Part shown: in pieces, positions 49,737-62,500 of the stretch | Layout: every line of letters begins with the position of its first letter | Position numbering within the stretch: position 1 is the first letter of the stretch | Assembly: GCA_963971225.1 (NCBI GenBank) | Contig: OZ020269.1 | Location: 84,730,450 to 84,794,449, forward strand | Source of the DNA: Melieria omissa | Lineage: Eukaryota; Arthropoda; Insecta; Diptera; Ulidiidae | Direction: 5' to 3' | DNA: 64,000 nt | The notes under the pieces: generated by a model | What the model was told of the DNA's origin: nothing | Database searches by the model: none | The model's input: the letters and a program-made list of their open reading frames with translations, nothing else | Program-made: the position numbers and the translations under genes

Positions 49737-52700
49737 TATCTAAAAGAAAGACACAAGTAGAGATTGTAACAACTGCAAATAATGCTGTCGGCTCAAGTTC
49801 TAGACTTCTGTCACAAAGCAGTGCAAAGTGAAAGCGACAGCACTGCTGCCGCTAACATAACCTCACTTTTGCTAGCGTACTCCAATTTTCAAGTGGGCAC
49901 ACACTTTAGCAAAAATTCAAAGCAATACTAATTTTAACACAAAACTTGCATAGCTAATAATAGTTTCATAAGAATTTGGTTACGTTTCGAAAACTTTTCA
50001 CAAGCCAGTGCAACAAATTATTCACTGGAAAAATGAGTCTGGATTTTTCGCCGCGTCAGGCCAAAATTTCACCAGCAACTTTTCAAGGTCCTTAGTGTTG
50101 TGTTTGGATTCTACTGCACCGCTATTGCACACGTTTGTAAGTCATTTACATTTTTTGTATTGATAAAGATGAAAAAACTGACTTTTACCTAAATTTTTGT
50201 AAAAATTCAATGAGGGACGCTTTTTCCGTGATGTTCGCTTCTTTCTGACAACTGCAAAAAATTTTCTCCATTTGCCTTTCAGTTGCGGTGCTGCCAGATG
50301 TAAGTTTTTACATTGTTTCAATGCCGAAACGTTTCATCATGGAGAGTTGTATTGAAGCAACAAGTATAGAGACAAAATTAAAAAATTAATACAAGTGACT
50401 TAAGTAATAAGTATGAACTGCAATTATGCTAGAAAAAAGGCGTAAAATGAAATGTGATAGCAATAAAAGATGCGCGCATCGGAACTGTTTAATGGTTTAC
50501 ACAGGGATAGAGTGTTGCTCCAGTGTAAAATTTGTTTTAATACATAAAATTTTGTAATAGTTTTTAAACACCTTTACGCATTAAACCAATGGTTTTTTGT
50601 AGTTTTGATTGTATCCACTCAGAGTAAAAAACTGAGAAAATAAATCACGACTGTAGGTACTACGATATAGAGACTGTCACTAAAACAACTACATAAATGG
50701 AAATTTTAAATATTTGTTTAATTCATGGGAAATATATATATGCATGCATGCGGTGAGTAATGGGTTTCACAAACCATTATAAGGTTTTACTAGTAGTTAT
50801 TAAAAAGATATCTCCGCCTTTAAAAAAAAATACATTTCCAGATTAATATTAAAATTTCAGAACCCTTATCCCTTTATTTTGTTTTTAAAGCTTAAAATAA
50901 AGGAAATTATAATTTTAATATTTTTATTTTTATTCTTTTTCCTATTTTATCGGTTTTAGATTTCTGCTGTCACAAACATTTGAAACTTTTGGTTTGAATA
51001 AAAATATCTGTTTACTTGATTCGGATTGCCCTTGGTACAAAATAATTCAATCTTTTTTTTTAGATTGTTAGTACTGATAGAAACACTAAGCTGCACGTAA
51101 GGCTTTTAATAAACCCTACTAATAAACCAAGCAGTGGATATATTTTACATCACAAACTCATTTTTGGCACATTGAATCTACGTGCCTGAAGTGTAGTACT
51201 GACATTGTGAGACAAAACAGTTGGTGGGTTCTTGGTTTTCGTGATCACAAAATTTGTTATAAAAAAAGCACATTTTGTCAAACTATATATATGCATTATT
51301 AAAAACAAAAACCAATGTTTTTACAACAATTTACAATTGGTTCTGTGCCGCATTTACTCCCCAAATTACGAAACAATTTAATAACTTTTCTGTCACAATT
51401 TCTCACACACATTAAAATCGTAACTCAATAGCTAAATGAGCATATTTTAGCCATTCTCAGCTACAGTATCGATTGTAAAATATTAAAACAAAAAAATTTT
51501 AAAAATTTTCCATCACGGTTTGTCACACACACATATTCAGAAATTCTTGTTATTATTAATTTTTTAGTAACTACCAAATTTAGTAATTTTTATGTGTTCA
51601 CATCACATGCCACATAAGTCTTGTATACTTATTGAAACTTGTTTCTGCAAGATTTTGGTTTTATTGCTGTTGTTCTTGACTTTCTTTGCATTGGCCGCAA
51701 ATGGTCAAATGTGCGAATAAATTTCTTGTTCCACCCACGCGAGGTTATGTAAAGCGGATTACTCCATACAAATACATGCACCCTACAATAAGCCGGTGTC
51801 AGTGAATTGGCAGCAAATGGATATTTATTTTTTCATGTAAGAAAAACAATTTACTTTTCGATTTTGGTACTGACATCATTGGTGCTCTATGTAACGATTT
51901 TTAGTAAAACATGTTTTTGTAATAGTAAAATTTATGACTGTCACAAAACGTTATTGTGACATAACAAATATTTATATTTTTAAATGTAGAGCAAAAATAT
52001 ATTTTAAAAAATATACAAAGAAGCTTTCTAGACTTTCCATTCCTGAATCTGTAGGCGAAACAATACGTAGGGTGTAGGAAGGCTGTTTATTGCTTGCTAT
52101 AAAAAAAGCGAAACTTATTTCACTGAGTTCTGCAAATCGCACTTAAATCTCAAGATCACACATTTACACAACACTAATGCATTTATCTTGTGCTATTAAC
52201 ATTTACCTACAATTTATGACTTCTATGGCCGCTCTGAGAAAAGTAATATTGTGTGTAAATCCGCTTAAAAAAGTTGTTTTTTTTTTGCAACGCAAAACTT
52301 GTATATACGCACTACGAGCCAAGTCTGCTATAAGTATTGTTTTTTAAATTGATTTTTTTAGTGTTTCAAATGAATCACCAACAATGTTCAATAATGTTTC
52401 ATCAATATTATTAAACGTAATTGGCAATTTGGCAAAAAACTAGCTACAAAAAACTGGTTTCGAATGAAACATTTAAATTTCAGTACCAGAAAATTAGAAA
52501 ACATTCAAATTCGCAGGCATTTTATGCAAATTATAATTTGTCGAATTGGCTGTTGATTTTATAGTTTTAACACACCGTGTCGTGACTCATTTTCACTGAA
52601 ATGTTGTGAAACAAGACTCAACTTGACACTCAGCCATCAGCGGTGCGCTGGTGACATTTTCAAGGTCGTTGATAAATGTTAACTTAACCTCAAACATGTG

Positions 52701-53728
52701 CATCTCTTTTACTTTTGTCAAGCGTCAGCTGTTTCATGCTCTCAATGCAAATCGTTTTGTCAGTTTAGTTGCCAACTTGACCTCCGCTGCCAGGATGTGC
52801 TAAGCTGCCCATACACGAAACATTAAACCTTAAAAAATTAGCACCGCTAGAAACTTTTACTGATACAAAATTCATGTCAACCAACACTGGTAACGCCACG
52901 TCTGCAGTTCAAGCCATCGACCGAGTGACTTCCGGCAAGAGCCTCGATTGCAATTTGGTTAATACACCAAAACGAGGAGTTCGATGGTGCCCCTAGAACC
53001 GTTTTGACTTGGCATAGAATGTAAGGGATTTGTAAGTCCAGTCTCGAAATCGATCCAATACTCCAAGTGCAAACACATTATTGGTGAACAAAAGTTTGCG
53101 ACACGGGCGAGATTATTGACAATGCCCAATGTCAACAACCACAATTAAGAAATAAAATATATTTTTTTCAATTAACATTACTTTTAACTTAATATTGGCA
53201 ACAACAATATTGGCAGCAGGTTGCTGCTTAATTTTAAACTGCAAAAGTTCAACCGATTTGTTTTAATTAATTTGTAAATTTGCCTCAACTCGTACTTCTT
53301 TTGCTGTCGGTTTTGTTGTTGTTGATTTGTTTTAATTACTTATAATGCGTAATAACAGAAATTAAACGAAGATAAAACATACAAACTGCTTTACGACTGA
53401 GTGGCACAAAATGCCAACAGGTTACATTTAACATTTCTTTTGCTTCTTTACGATTTGCGGCAATGCGCGTGCGCACGCACACTGCTTAACGCCGGACAAC
53501 TTTACAGTCGCCGTCAGTGCATTGCTCGTTTTTTGTGCTGAGGTGCATATAATTTTTGGTTACGCGCTGAAGCTGCGCCCAGTTATGCGTTTTGCAGCAC
53601 GTTTCAGTTGTTATTACTTGCAAGCAGTTAGTGAAAATCATGCATGTAATACTTGCACACAAGTGCGAAGAAAGGTATTTTATGGTAAACAAATCAATTG
53701 TGCACGTGAATAGGTGTTTGACCATGAC
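49737..53728. other. Intergenic stretch, no gene recognised
   Basis: This begins with the Ars2 5' untranslated region and promoter. AT-rich non-coding DNA with scattered TGTCACA/CACACAC words follows between 50.6 and 52.0 kb. A 61-codon frame at 52959-53144 (minus) is unassigned. Confidence 0.4.
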
Positions 53729-54546
53729 CACAGAATAAACAGTATACAGAAGGCGCATCTGAAATAATTTTGCGATTTCATTTCAGACGCGGGCGGGAAG
53801 CAACAAAGGTGAGGAAAATGTAAAGGGAACCGAGAGAGTAAGCGCGAATTGATGTATTGTATACGCATAGATTCGATTTTTTTTGGGCTTTATTCTCATT
53901 TCGACAACAACACGCAATGTTGTTGCGGCTGGCTTGCGCAGCAAGCCAGCTTGGCTTTACTCGTGCACATTGAAAGTGGTTGATTTGGCAAAGCAATCGC
54001 CAAGGCAAATTCAATAGGTAGTTGCAGCATTCTTTGATAATTAGCACAACATTGTAGCAATAGTTTTCCACTTATTATCACTTTCTTAATGCGTCTTGGT
54101 TGTTTCAATATTTAACACATATATTTCATTGTAGCCATTTGTACTTTTTACAACTTCTATTTTACAAGCAGACCAAAAGAACTTATAAAATCCATTGAAT
54201 TTTGGTTTTTCTCGTAGTGCTACCACCTTATGTGCCTTGGCGATCGCTCAATCAATTTTTCTATGAAACTGCCTCTCCACTTCTTGTTCTTGTTTGTCAA
54301 AAAGCAAGCGGAGAGCGAGCACGAGCCAGCACCAACATGCAAGCGGCACATCGCTTTGTTGCCCAACAACAACAACCACAGTGTGTGGTGCGCGGTCGCA
54401 GCTTCTCAGCTCACGCTCTCGCGCTCTGTGCGTTCTCATCCCCTTTACTGCTTCCCCCCGCATCCACAAACGGGTCGTACCGCTGGAACCCGCGAAGAAA
54501 ATTTTCTTTACACCAGATGCGCATTCTGTATATTGTTTGTTCTGTG
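53729..54546. repeat. Segment bounded by 33-bp near-perfect inverted repeats
   Basis: The left arm 53729-53761 reads CACAGAATAAACAGTATACA then GAAGGCGCATCTG. The right arm 54514-54546 is its reverse complement at 30 of 33 positions. The arms are 752 bp apart. There is no clear target duplication and no ORF of recognised type. Inside, near 53928-53950, is a perfect hairpin with a 10-bp stem and 3-base loop (GCTGGCTTGC-gca-GCAAGCCAGC). The segment could be a MITE or a cruciform-forming remnant. Confidence 0.65.
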
Positions 54547-57500
54547 CCATGACGGAAGACTTAGAGGTTAAATACCACTTCCATGGTAAAGCATTTTCTT
54601 TTTTATTCAATTTTTTTTTATTTTATTTTTTATTTTATTTTATTTTTTATTTTTATTTTATTTTATTTACTTAAGACAAAAAAAAGTTCTGTATCTTAAA
54701 AAACTTTCTTTTTGAATTTTTTAAGAATCATATTTTTGTTTTTGGTACAAACTTTTTATATCTTGTCTAATTCTATCTTGTCTCTCCTCTCTTTTGTACT
54801 CATACGACAGTCTCAAAATCGAGTTTGTGTCTTGAGTCTTTTGAATTGAAACTTCAAATTTTTGGTCTCGGTGGCAGTGGTCATAGGTTTGGTTCAGTGG
54901 TCCTTTCTATCTAGAGGCACCACTTGACCCTAGAAGGCATTACACTACCAACAGCAGTAACACTACCAACAACAGTTACATATTCTCCTATTGGAAACCA
55001 GTTGACTGCTTTAATAAATTGAATAATGCGTCGCACTGGCGCCTTTTCCATCGGGTACGACGGCTTTTGAACAATAAGACAAATTGCATGCAATTTTTTC
55101 AAGTTCCGATTTAAAGTTGCACCTGGTTTTTACAAAATGAAACAAGTCACATTAAACTTGCGCCATTATGACATTCGATGCTGTAATTCTTGACAATTTA
55201 AAATATTCAATTAATTTTAAAATAAAACATGTCAATTGTAAATAATGGATTCGTATAAAGGATTTGAATAGAAAACATTTAATTAATACTTAGAAATAGA
55301 TAAATTAAAGGAATACTCCCCACAAATGCTCCCAATATTACGTTCGAATTGGCACACAGCCAATCTTCTCTTATATTCCACAACTCAAATGATTGCGGAA
55401 AGCTAGATCTGAGTTTTTTTATTACGGTGACGTGAAGGTTTTTATCTTAAAACAAAATATGGAGCGTGGCATTTGACATTGTAGACAAGTTTGGTTATTC
55501 CTATTTCGTTATTAGAATATCATAAAATAAACATAAATTATTCTATGCAGTTGGTGTGAACGAGATTTGGATATTTCTGCATTTGGCAAGTACCAGTTTT
55601 AGTATTAAATATTTGGAAAAATTGGCAATAACACACAAATATGGCTCAGCGTGATACAGTTAATGAATCAGCTGTGCGCTCAGCCACTCCTCCTAGATTA
55701 ATCTGCTTTGTTTTTCAAATAGTTTACAAGAGATTTTATTTATTAATTTTACTAACCTAACCATCAACAACTCATGTTGACATTTACTCACATTGTTCAG
55801 AACACTTTATGCATCTTCCGTGTCGTTAAAATTCGCCAAATATGTTAACACAACTAGTTTTAAATCGATGTTTACACGCGCATAGAGAAAATATTGCCCA
55901 ATTATGCCAAGATTTATGAGTGCCGCTAACAATTTTGTGGTCTGTTGCTGAGCGCATTAAAACTTATATTTATGGCAAAATTTGTTTGTGTGCAATCAAC
56001 CTTTTACTCATTTACAACAACCAGTTTCGTGGAAGTTTACGGTTTAATAAAACCTTTGATTGGCACCGCGATACATTTAAATAAAACTCAAAATATCGAT
56101 TTATGAAAATTATGCTAAACCACTGAAAGCCCAGATAAGCAAGCGAGCAGATGATGCGCCAGCGAATTGGTTGGGGAAAAAACTGGCACGCAACATTGGC
56201 AATAAATGGCCAAAGCCGATACAAAATTCTGAACCAGTTTGAGCCAGGCAGCTAAGGCGGGCAAAACCGCACCTACGATGCTTAGTTGACCGGCTGGCTG
56301 GCTGACTGACGTGTGGCTCCGCAACAGTTGCGAAAAGTGCTAATATTTAGCCTAAGCAGCGCTGCCGAGTGCGCATTATTCGAAAATTTCACAATTTTAT
56401 ACAATTTTTAAAATGCGCATCCCACACTGCCAGCTGACAATTGCCAAAATTGCAGCAGCCATGGCCACAGGCCACAGATCGAACCAAAAAGACAACAGCA
56501 ATCAAACATGTGTTGTTGTGTTTGTGCGCTGTCAACTCTGATTCGAAGTTGCCAAAGAAACCAAAATGTTCATTTATTGAAAAACAAGCAAAAAAAATGC
56601 AAAGATGCAACCAAACCCGAAAGTGCAGTTCTCTGCCGCTGCCACAATTGACTGACCAGACGTGTTGTTTTCGTCGCGCTGCATTTTCAGCGGCAGGCAT
56701 TGCATTTTTAATTGCGAAAAGACCTGACAGCGGCTTACAACAAAATCAGCCAATAAACGCCGCCCGCCGCAGCTTGGCGAGCAGCATCCGCGGCCGCAAC
56801 GCTTCACCCTGACCTTAACACACATTCGGCGGCAGATGACAACAAGTCTTGTTATTTCGCTTGTTTGTTTTCTTTGCGTTTGAGTTTCAATTCGAGCCAA
56901 AAACTGAAACCAAAGAGACACACACATGTGAAATGTAGGCAGGAATTGGCGCCTGAGCAGCAGCGGTTATCGATTGCCATCTCCCGAGTGGTGCGGGGAG
57001 CAAGGGGGAGTAGCATGGTTGATAGTTAGTGGTGAGCTTAATTTTTGGGTAATCGGATTTTTTGCAAATTGTAGTTGGTACTTAATATTTGTTGTAATTT
57101 AATGTCATAGGATACTAAACTTTCTGAGTCACTCAATTGAGTTGATTAAAAGTTGTATCTTAGTTTGACATTTAAGAAACTCAAACTAAAAGAACAATTT
57201 TTAAAACCAATAATATAAAAAAAGCAAAATTCTTTTACAACCGGTTACTCTTGCAACGGTTAGCATTAGAGTTTTCAAAACAAAACTGCAGTTGCTTTTA
57301 AATGTGTGCGTTAATTTGTTGAAAATATGACAATTTATTATTAATTTAGCAATTCTTCACAAGCAACAAATATTAAACACACTGAAATACACAACTTTAC
57401 GCATAATTTTGCGGCAATCAGTTATTTATGCGCCGTGCATACTTATGACAAAATATTGGCGTATGGAATGCATGTATTAGTGTATGTGTACGCGTGTGTG

Positions 57501-58044
57501 TGTGTGTGTGTGAATGTTGATAGTGGAAATATTTGTGGTTGGTTGCACGTGTGTGATGAGCATTGAGGTAAAGTAGGGTAATGTGATCCTAATGTGAAAT
57601 TGTTGTTGCTTCCATGCAACCGAAATATCATCGAGTATTTGGTGCCTCGCTGCTGGGGTGCATGTCAGTCATAATTACGGCTATTTACTGAGACAAAGAC
57701 AGGTAGACATGTAGAGAGATAACGAGCGCAATGAAATGATTAATGAAAAATGTCGTTGTAGTTATAATTTGTTAATGAAAGCCTTTGGGAAGAAATCACT
57801 TCAGGTGGAAATCACTTGTAAGGACAAACAGTTATAAAAACAAACAAACAAAGTGGAAAATACCAACTCTGTAGCGAACACTGTAACCTTACAAGGACAT
57901 GTCGGCTATGGAACATGTGCATTGTTTATTTATTTAGTTATTTGCAATTGATTCAGCTCTTGCTTGCTTCTTCTAAATGCTACCAAAAGAGTACATTAGA
58001 ACCGAGCAATAATAATAAATAACATTAAATATTAACACTAATTC
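54547..58044. other. Non-coding stretch, nothing recognised
   Basis: It includes a low-complexity run of T and ATTTT units at 54600-54670 and a GT tract at 57495-57512. No gene recognised. Confidence 0.4.
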
Positions 58045-58195
58045 CTAGAAGTGAGCCTCACAGTCTCACTAAAGATTTCAAATGGTGATAAATCCAAAAG
58101 ATTTTCGATTCCATTATTTTATGTAATCCTCTAATGGAATGTTAGAATTATATTGCATTTATAAATTTAACCTTTTTGACAGTTTTTGTACCTAT
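58045..58195. repeat. Dispersed repeat, copy 2
   Basis: AGAAGTGAGCCTCACAGTCT then CACTAAAGATTTCAAATGG and following bases match the repeat at 11785-11965 in the same orientation, with divergence. The TTAACCCATTCGCT at 58197 right after it resembles the piggyBac-type ends elsewhere in the window, but no partner end was found. Confidence 0.6.
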
Positions 58196-59450
58196 TAACC
58201 CATTCGCTGCCAAGCCTAAATTATATGAAGTCATTTCCATTGCAATGTATATTTTGAGCAAAGCTCTGTTATCTACAAAAAATTTGCTAATTCGAAAGAT
58301 TAAATAAAAATAATATTAAATATTTAGAACATAATAAGAAATACAAAATAAAGCATAGAAAGAGAAGTGTTAGATATTTGTAGATGTGGGGAGATAGATA
58401 ATTTAGATAAATGCTGAAAACGAAGATGCTTACAGATGTTGTTATTAGATACATTCATGTAACAAATATAAAGAATCAACAGAACACATCGTTGAACTAG
58501 ATTCCAATTCTCAGGGAATAACTTCCCAATACCATAGGATTTGGTTCATAAATCACTGAAGGGCACAACCTTACATCTTCCGATTCTAAAATTTATGTAC
58601 AATCTGTAGATTGTGTCAGTGGGGACTTTGTTAGAAAAGAACCTCATGGACCGCAGTGTCTAGAAAACTTTATCCCAACTCATTTCAAATTCTAATCCTA
58701 CCAAAGTTCTCAGCATATTTAACGCCATTTGAAGATACATTTTTTATTCAACTAATTTTTTTTATTTTATAATCTGTTTCAATAAGTATTGATTCGACAC
58801 TTTACAGTCGCACATTGTAGAAAACAATACAAAAGATTTGTAATTTTTCAGCTATTCAACACTAATTGAGTTGTTGACTTGAAAAACGGCTGTCAGTCAA
58901 CACGAGCTACAAAAACTCCCATATCTAATCTTGGTAAACAATTTCTCTTCAAAACAATTAAATCTATAATTAATTTGAAATTAACATAAATAAATACACA
59001 CACAGACACTCAGCATACAAATGCCACTAAAGCGGAATCAAATATTTGTTAAGGAAAGAAAAATTCCGAAATAAAAATAAAGAATACACACGCAAATTAC
59101 TTATTAATAAATTTCTGAGGAAAGCAAAAGTAGGCAAATGAACAAAAACCAAAAAATCATTTAAAAAAACTACTAATAAAAGCAAAACAATTGACATCAG
59201 CGCCACACCCGGATGTACAACGCGCGCAGAGGAAAAATTGCTTAAAAAAGCGAAAGAGACACAATTCACACAAAATGTGAATTTAAAAATGACCGCAGTC
59301 GCATTGGGAGAAGACCAACAGAAAGCAAAATTAATAATAGAAAGAGACTAACTTGAAACTTGGCAGATGAGCGCAACACAACTCAAATCAAACGCTGAAT
59401 TGCTAATCATGCATCACATGAATCAAGCCATGGAGCAGAGTAGAATGCAC
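58196..59450. other. Non-coding stretch, nothing recognised
   Basis: AT-rich DNA without recognisable coding or repeat structure. Confidence 0.4.
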
Positions 59451-59591
59451 CAGTGGCGCACACAGCATTTCAGTTTTGGGGTTTTTTTGTACAATTTGTG
59501 AAGTCCAATACTATTTGAAACCATATTTAGTACCAGAAATTGTTGTGTTTGGGACGGTTTTACGCCCAAAACCCCCCTGTATATGTCACTG
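59451..59591. mobile_element. Short MITE-like element with imperfect inverted ends
   Basis: The left end CAGTGGCGCACACAG and the right end (minus strand CAGTGACATATACAG) are imperfect inverted repeats of about 15 bp, each followed by a G-run/TTTT segment (TTGGGGTTTTTTT against GGGGGGTTTTGG). The flanks show only a partial duplication. Assignment to the hAT superfamily is possible but unproven. Confidence 0.4.
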
Positions 59592-62500
59592 AATATCACT
59601 CAAACGTCATTAGCAACAGAAATGCAAATTCACGTTGCCGCTACCGATCGACAGCACAGCTGTCGAGAACCGCTGGAAATTGAACATTTTTGCTTAAACG
59701 AAAACAAATTTCTAACTTTATAAACATTCAACATTCAACCATTTAAAATTGAATAGAATTTCGAATTATTTGATTTGCCTATTCGTGAACATAACTCAAC
59801 ATACACACTGACAAATTCTGTCGATCGGGTCGATAAGGTGAGTCTGAGATCAACAACTTGTATAGTTTTGACAAAATTGATTAGCCTCAAATTATGTTTT
59901 TGATTGGAAACCCCGCAGAACATTCGAATTCTCTGTTGGATCATTATTGACTTATGGCCGACCAGTTCTCCAATGAAATGGAAAGTTGACTCCGCTTTTG
60001 GTCATTCGACCGACACTAAAACGTTGCTTTTGGAAGTCATATTTTGTTGAATACTTCTATTATTATTTTTTGGCTTAGTTGGTCGTTTAAATATTATGGT
60101 AGAATCTTGAGTTATTTATGTGGTTAAGCCTGTTTAAAAGTGTTAATATTCGAATGTGTAAAAGGCATATAATTTATTATATATCTGCTTAATTATTGCT
60201 CGCATTGAATAGCAAAATTAAACTTTGTAGATATTTGGTAAAGTAGCTTAAGCCAAAAAAGTGCATGGAAAAATTGCACAGAGATGACAAATAGAATATA
60301 AGCTTAGGTATAGTGTTTTAATAGTTTTTATATTCTGAATATTTACAAATATATTCTGTTAAAATACTCGTCAGGACTTAAGTATAAAAATTCCATTTCG
60401 ACTGCTAAAGGCAGGTCCTCAGAACCTGAGAACTACAGATAAATAGCAACCTGTCTCAGGTTACGGAAAGTAAGAATATAGAAAGCATAGTAAAAGTCCA
60501 AGTGACACCATGATTTTTGTCTAAATCAGTCCGAAATGATATATTTTTTTTGTTTTTTTTTCAAAATTCAAAATTTCGGTGGGACTAAAATTGTTGCTGT
60601 GTAAAGACGTTTCACAGAGTTCGGCACAGGGGTCTTGAGCCCAAGCCAGTTGGAATGTTTGTCGGTAGTTTATTTGCTTGTTGTTGCTATGATTAGTTAC
60701 TATGGACGGTGTCTTTTCAGATCAACACTCTAATAGTGAGGAAGTGCCACAGACTTCAGTCCTTTTCGCCTCCTTCTTTTTCCTTCCCTCGCTCTTATTT
60801 TCATCAATGATCTCCTCTTTCATTCAAAACGATAATGGTGATGAATGATTCTCTGTCGTTGACGGGTGACGGAACCGTCTTACATTCATACTCTTTCAAT
60901 AAACATCCGATCTCTTTAGAGATTAAAAATCGACTAAATAGCAGTAAAAGAATAGAAGAAGAATTGGATCAGTTTCAATTCTTTTTAGAATGTGTATTGT
61001 TTGTTATCCTTAACTGAGCTTCCCAACTCTCCAATTTTCTTTCTTATGTGGGTGGTATGGAAATTGCAGAATCTTTTGAAGTTCCGGGCATGTCAATTAG
61101 TGGTAATCTTTGTTAGAACGATCACATTTTTGATGTGTCAAAAGAAGCATGCATGTTCCTGGGCTTCCTAGAGTAAACTGCTCTTGAAGTCCCATATTGA
61201 CGAAATGATCAAACACTCCTCAAGGCCCTTCGTGTCTGTATATCAATATCAGACGATATCAATATTAGTTGACAACTGTAGTCGGTAGTTGTATAGTCGC
61301 CGAAATATTCGTCTACCTAAGAACGTTTTGCTTCTATATTGTGACAGATGTGATTGTTTCGCTGCCAACTTCAATGTTTTTCAATTTGAAAAATTATTCG
61401 CAGCATGTGCTGCGCTCCCAATGAGTCAATTTGCTCGTCCTCTTTTTTACCACCAAACGTTCGCCCAACTTAACTTTTTCTGAGCATGTAGAATGGATAT
61501 AAAATATTATTTATTATTTGTAAAATTTCTATAATTGCCATAGATACTCAAGCACAAACGAAATGAAATTCATAAAATATTGCCTGGCAATTCATCAACT
61601 ACCTCAATAGTTATTTTTATCATATTCATCCGTGTGTCGAGTTATCTGAAACTTAAACACCATCCATGTGCTGTCTGCAACTTTTCATCACCTCGCCGTC
61701 GAGCTACGTAAGTGGAAAAAAGCGTTAATGGTTAAATCAAATGAATTGGCTGCCGAATCGATAGCCAAACTGAATCACCGATCGGTGAACGCTATTACCA
61801 GTCGCCAGCTGATAATTTGTTTGAAATTTGTCAATAACGTTGAGCGATTATTTAAGCACCCAAAGGGTAACGTTGCGGCCATATTTAGCGCAGCAGCTAA
61901 AAGCCATAAAACACATCATAATTACTGTCATTATCATAAATGTTGCTGTTGCTTGCTGCAACATCATTTCCAACATGCTCACATTAAGTGATGTTCGGCG
62001 GTCGCATAATAAATCAGACAAAAGTGCCAAATCAAAGATGTTCGAATGGCAAAACAAAGCCACACAACGCAACAACATGAAACAAAAACGCGGCAGCAAA
62101 CTAACGGGAAATTTGTTATTGAAATAATGCAATCAAAACTAGATTACGACAAAAGCGCAAAGTGTGATGAGTGTGAAGAGTGCCGGAAAACGTTGCAGTG
62201 GCAAAAGAAAGTGCGATAAGCGAGACAAGGTGAAGATTAAAAAAAAACATAAGTCGATAAGACTATGGGTTTGAAAAAGTTCAAAAAGACGCATACAGAT
62301 ATTGTTTATTTTCGTGTCACGGCGGAGCGGAGAAAGAAGACATTGTGTGGTTTCGGTCTTTATTGCTTGACGTTCGAATGACAAGTAACAAGTATTACAA
62401 TAAACGTTAAACGATACAAACGGCCGAAGCCGGGGAGCAGAAAAAAGGAATAACATGAGTACAAAGGGATATGGAAAGATTGGGATTAGAGATTGGATCG

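Noticed and set aside
52959..53144. 61-codon minus-strand frame with a protein-like look
   Set aside because: Too short, no recognised family, and no splice-supported continuation found.
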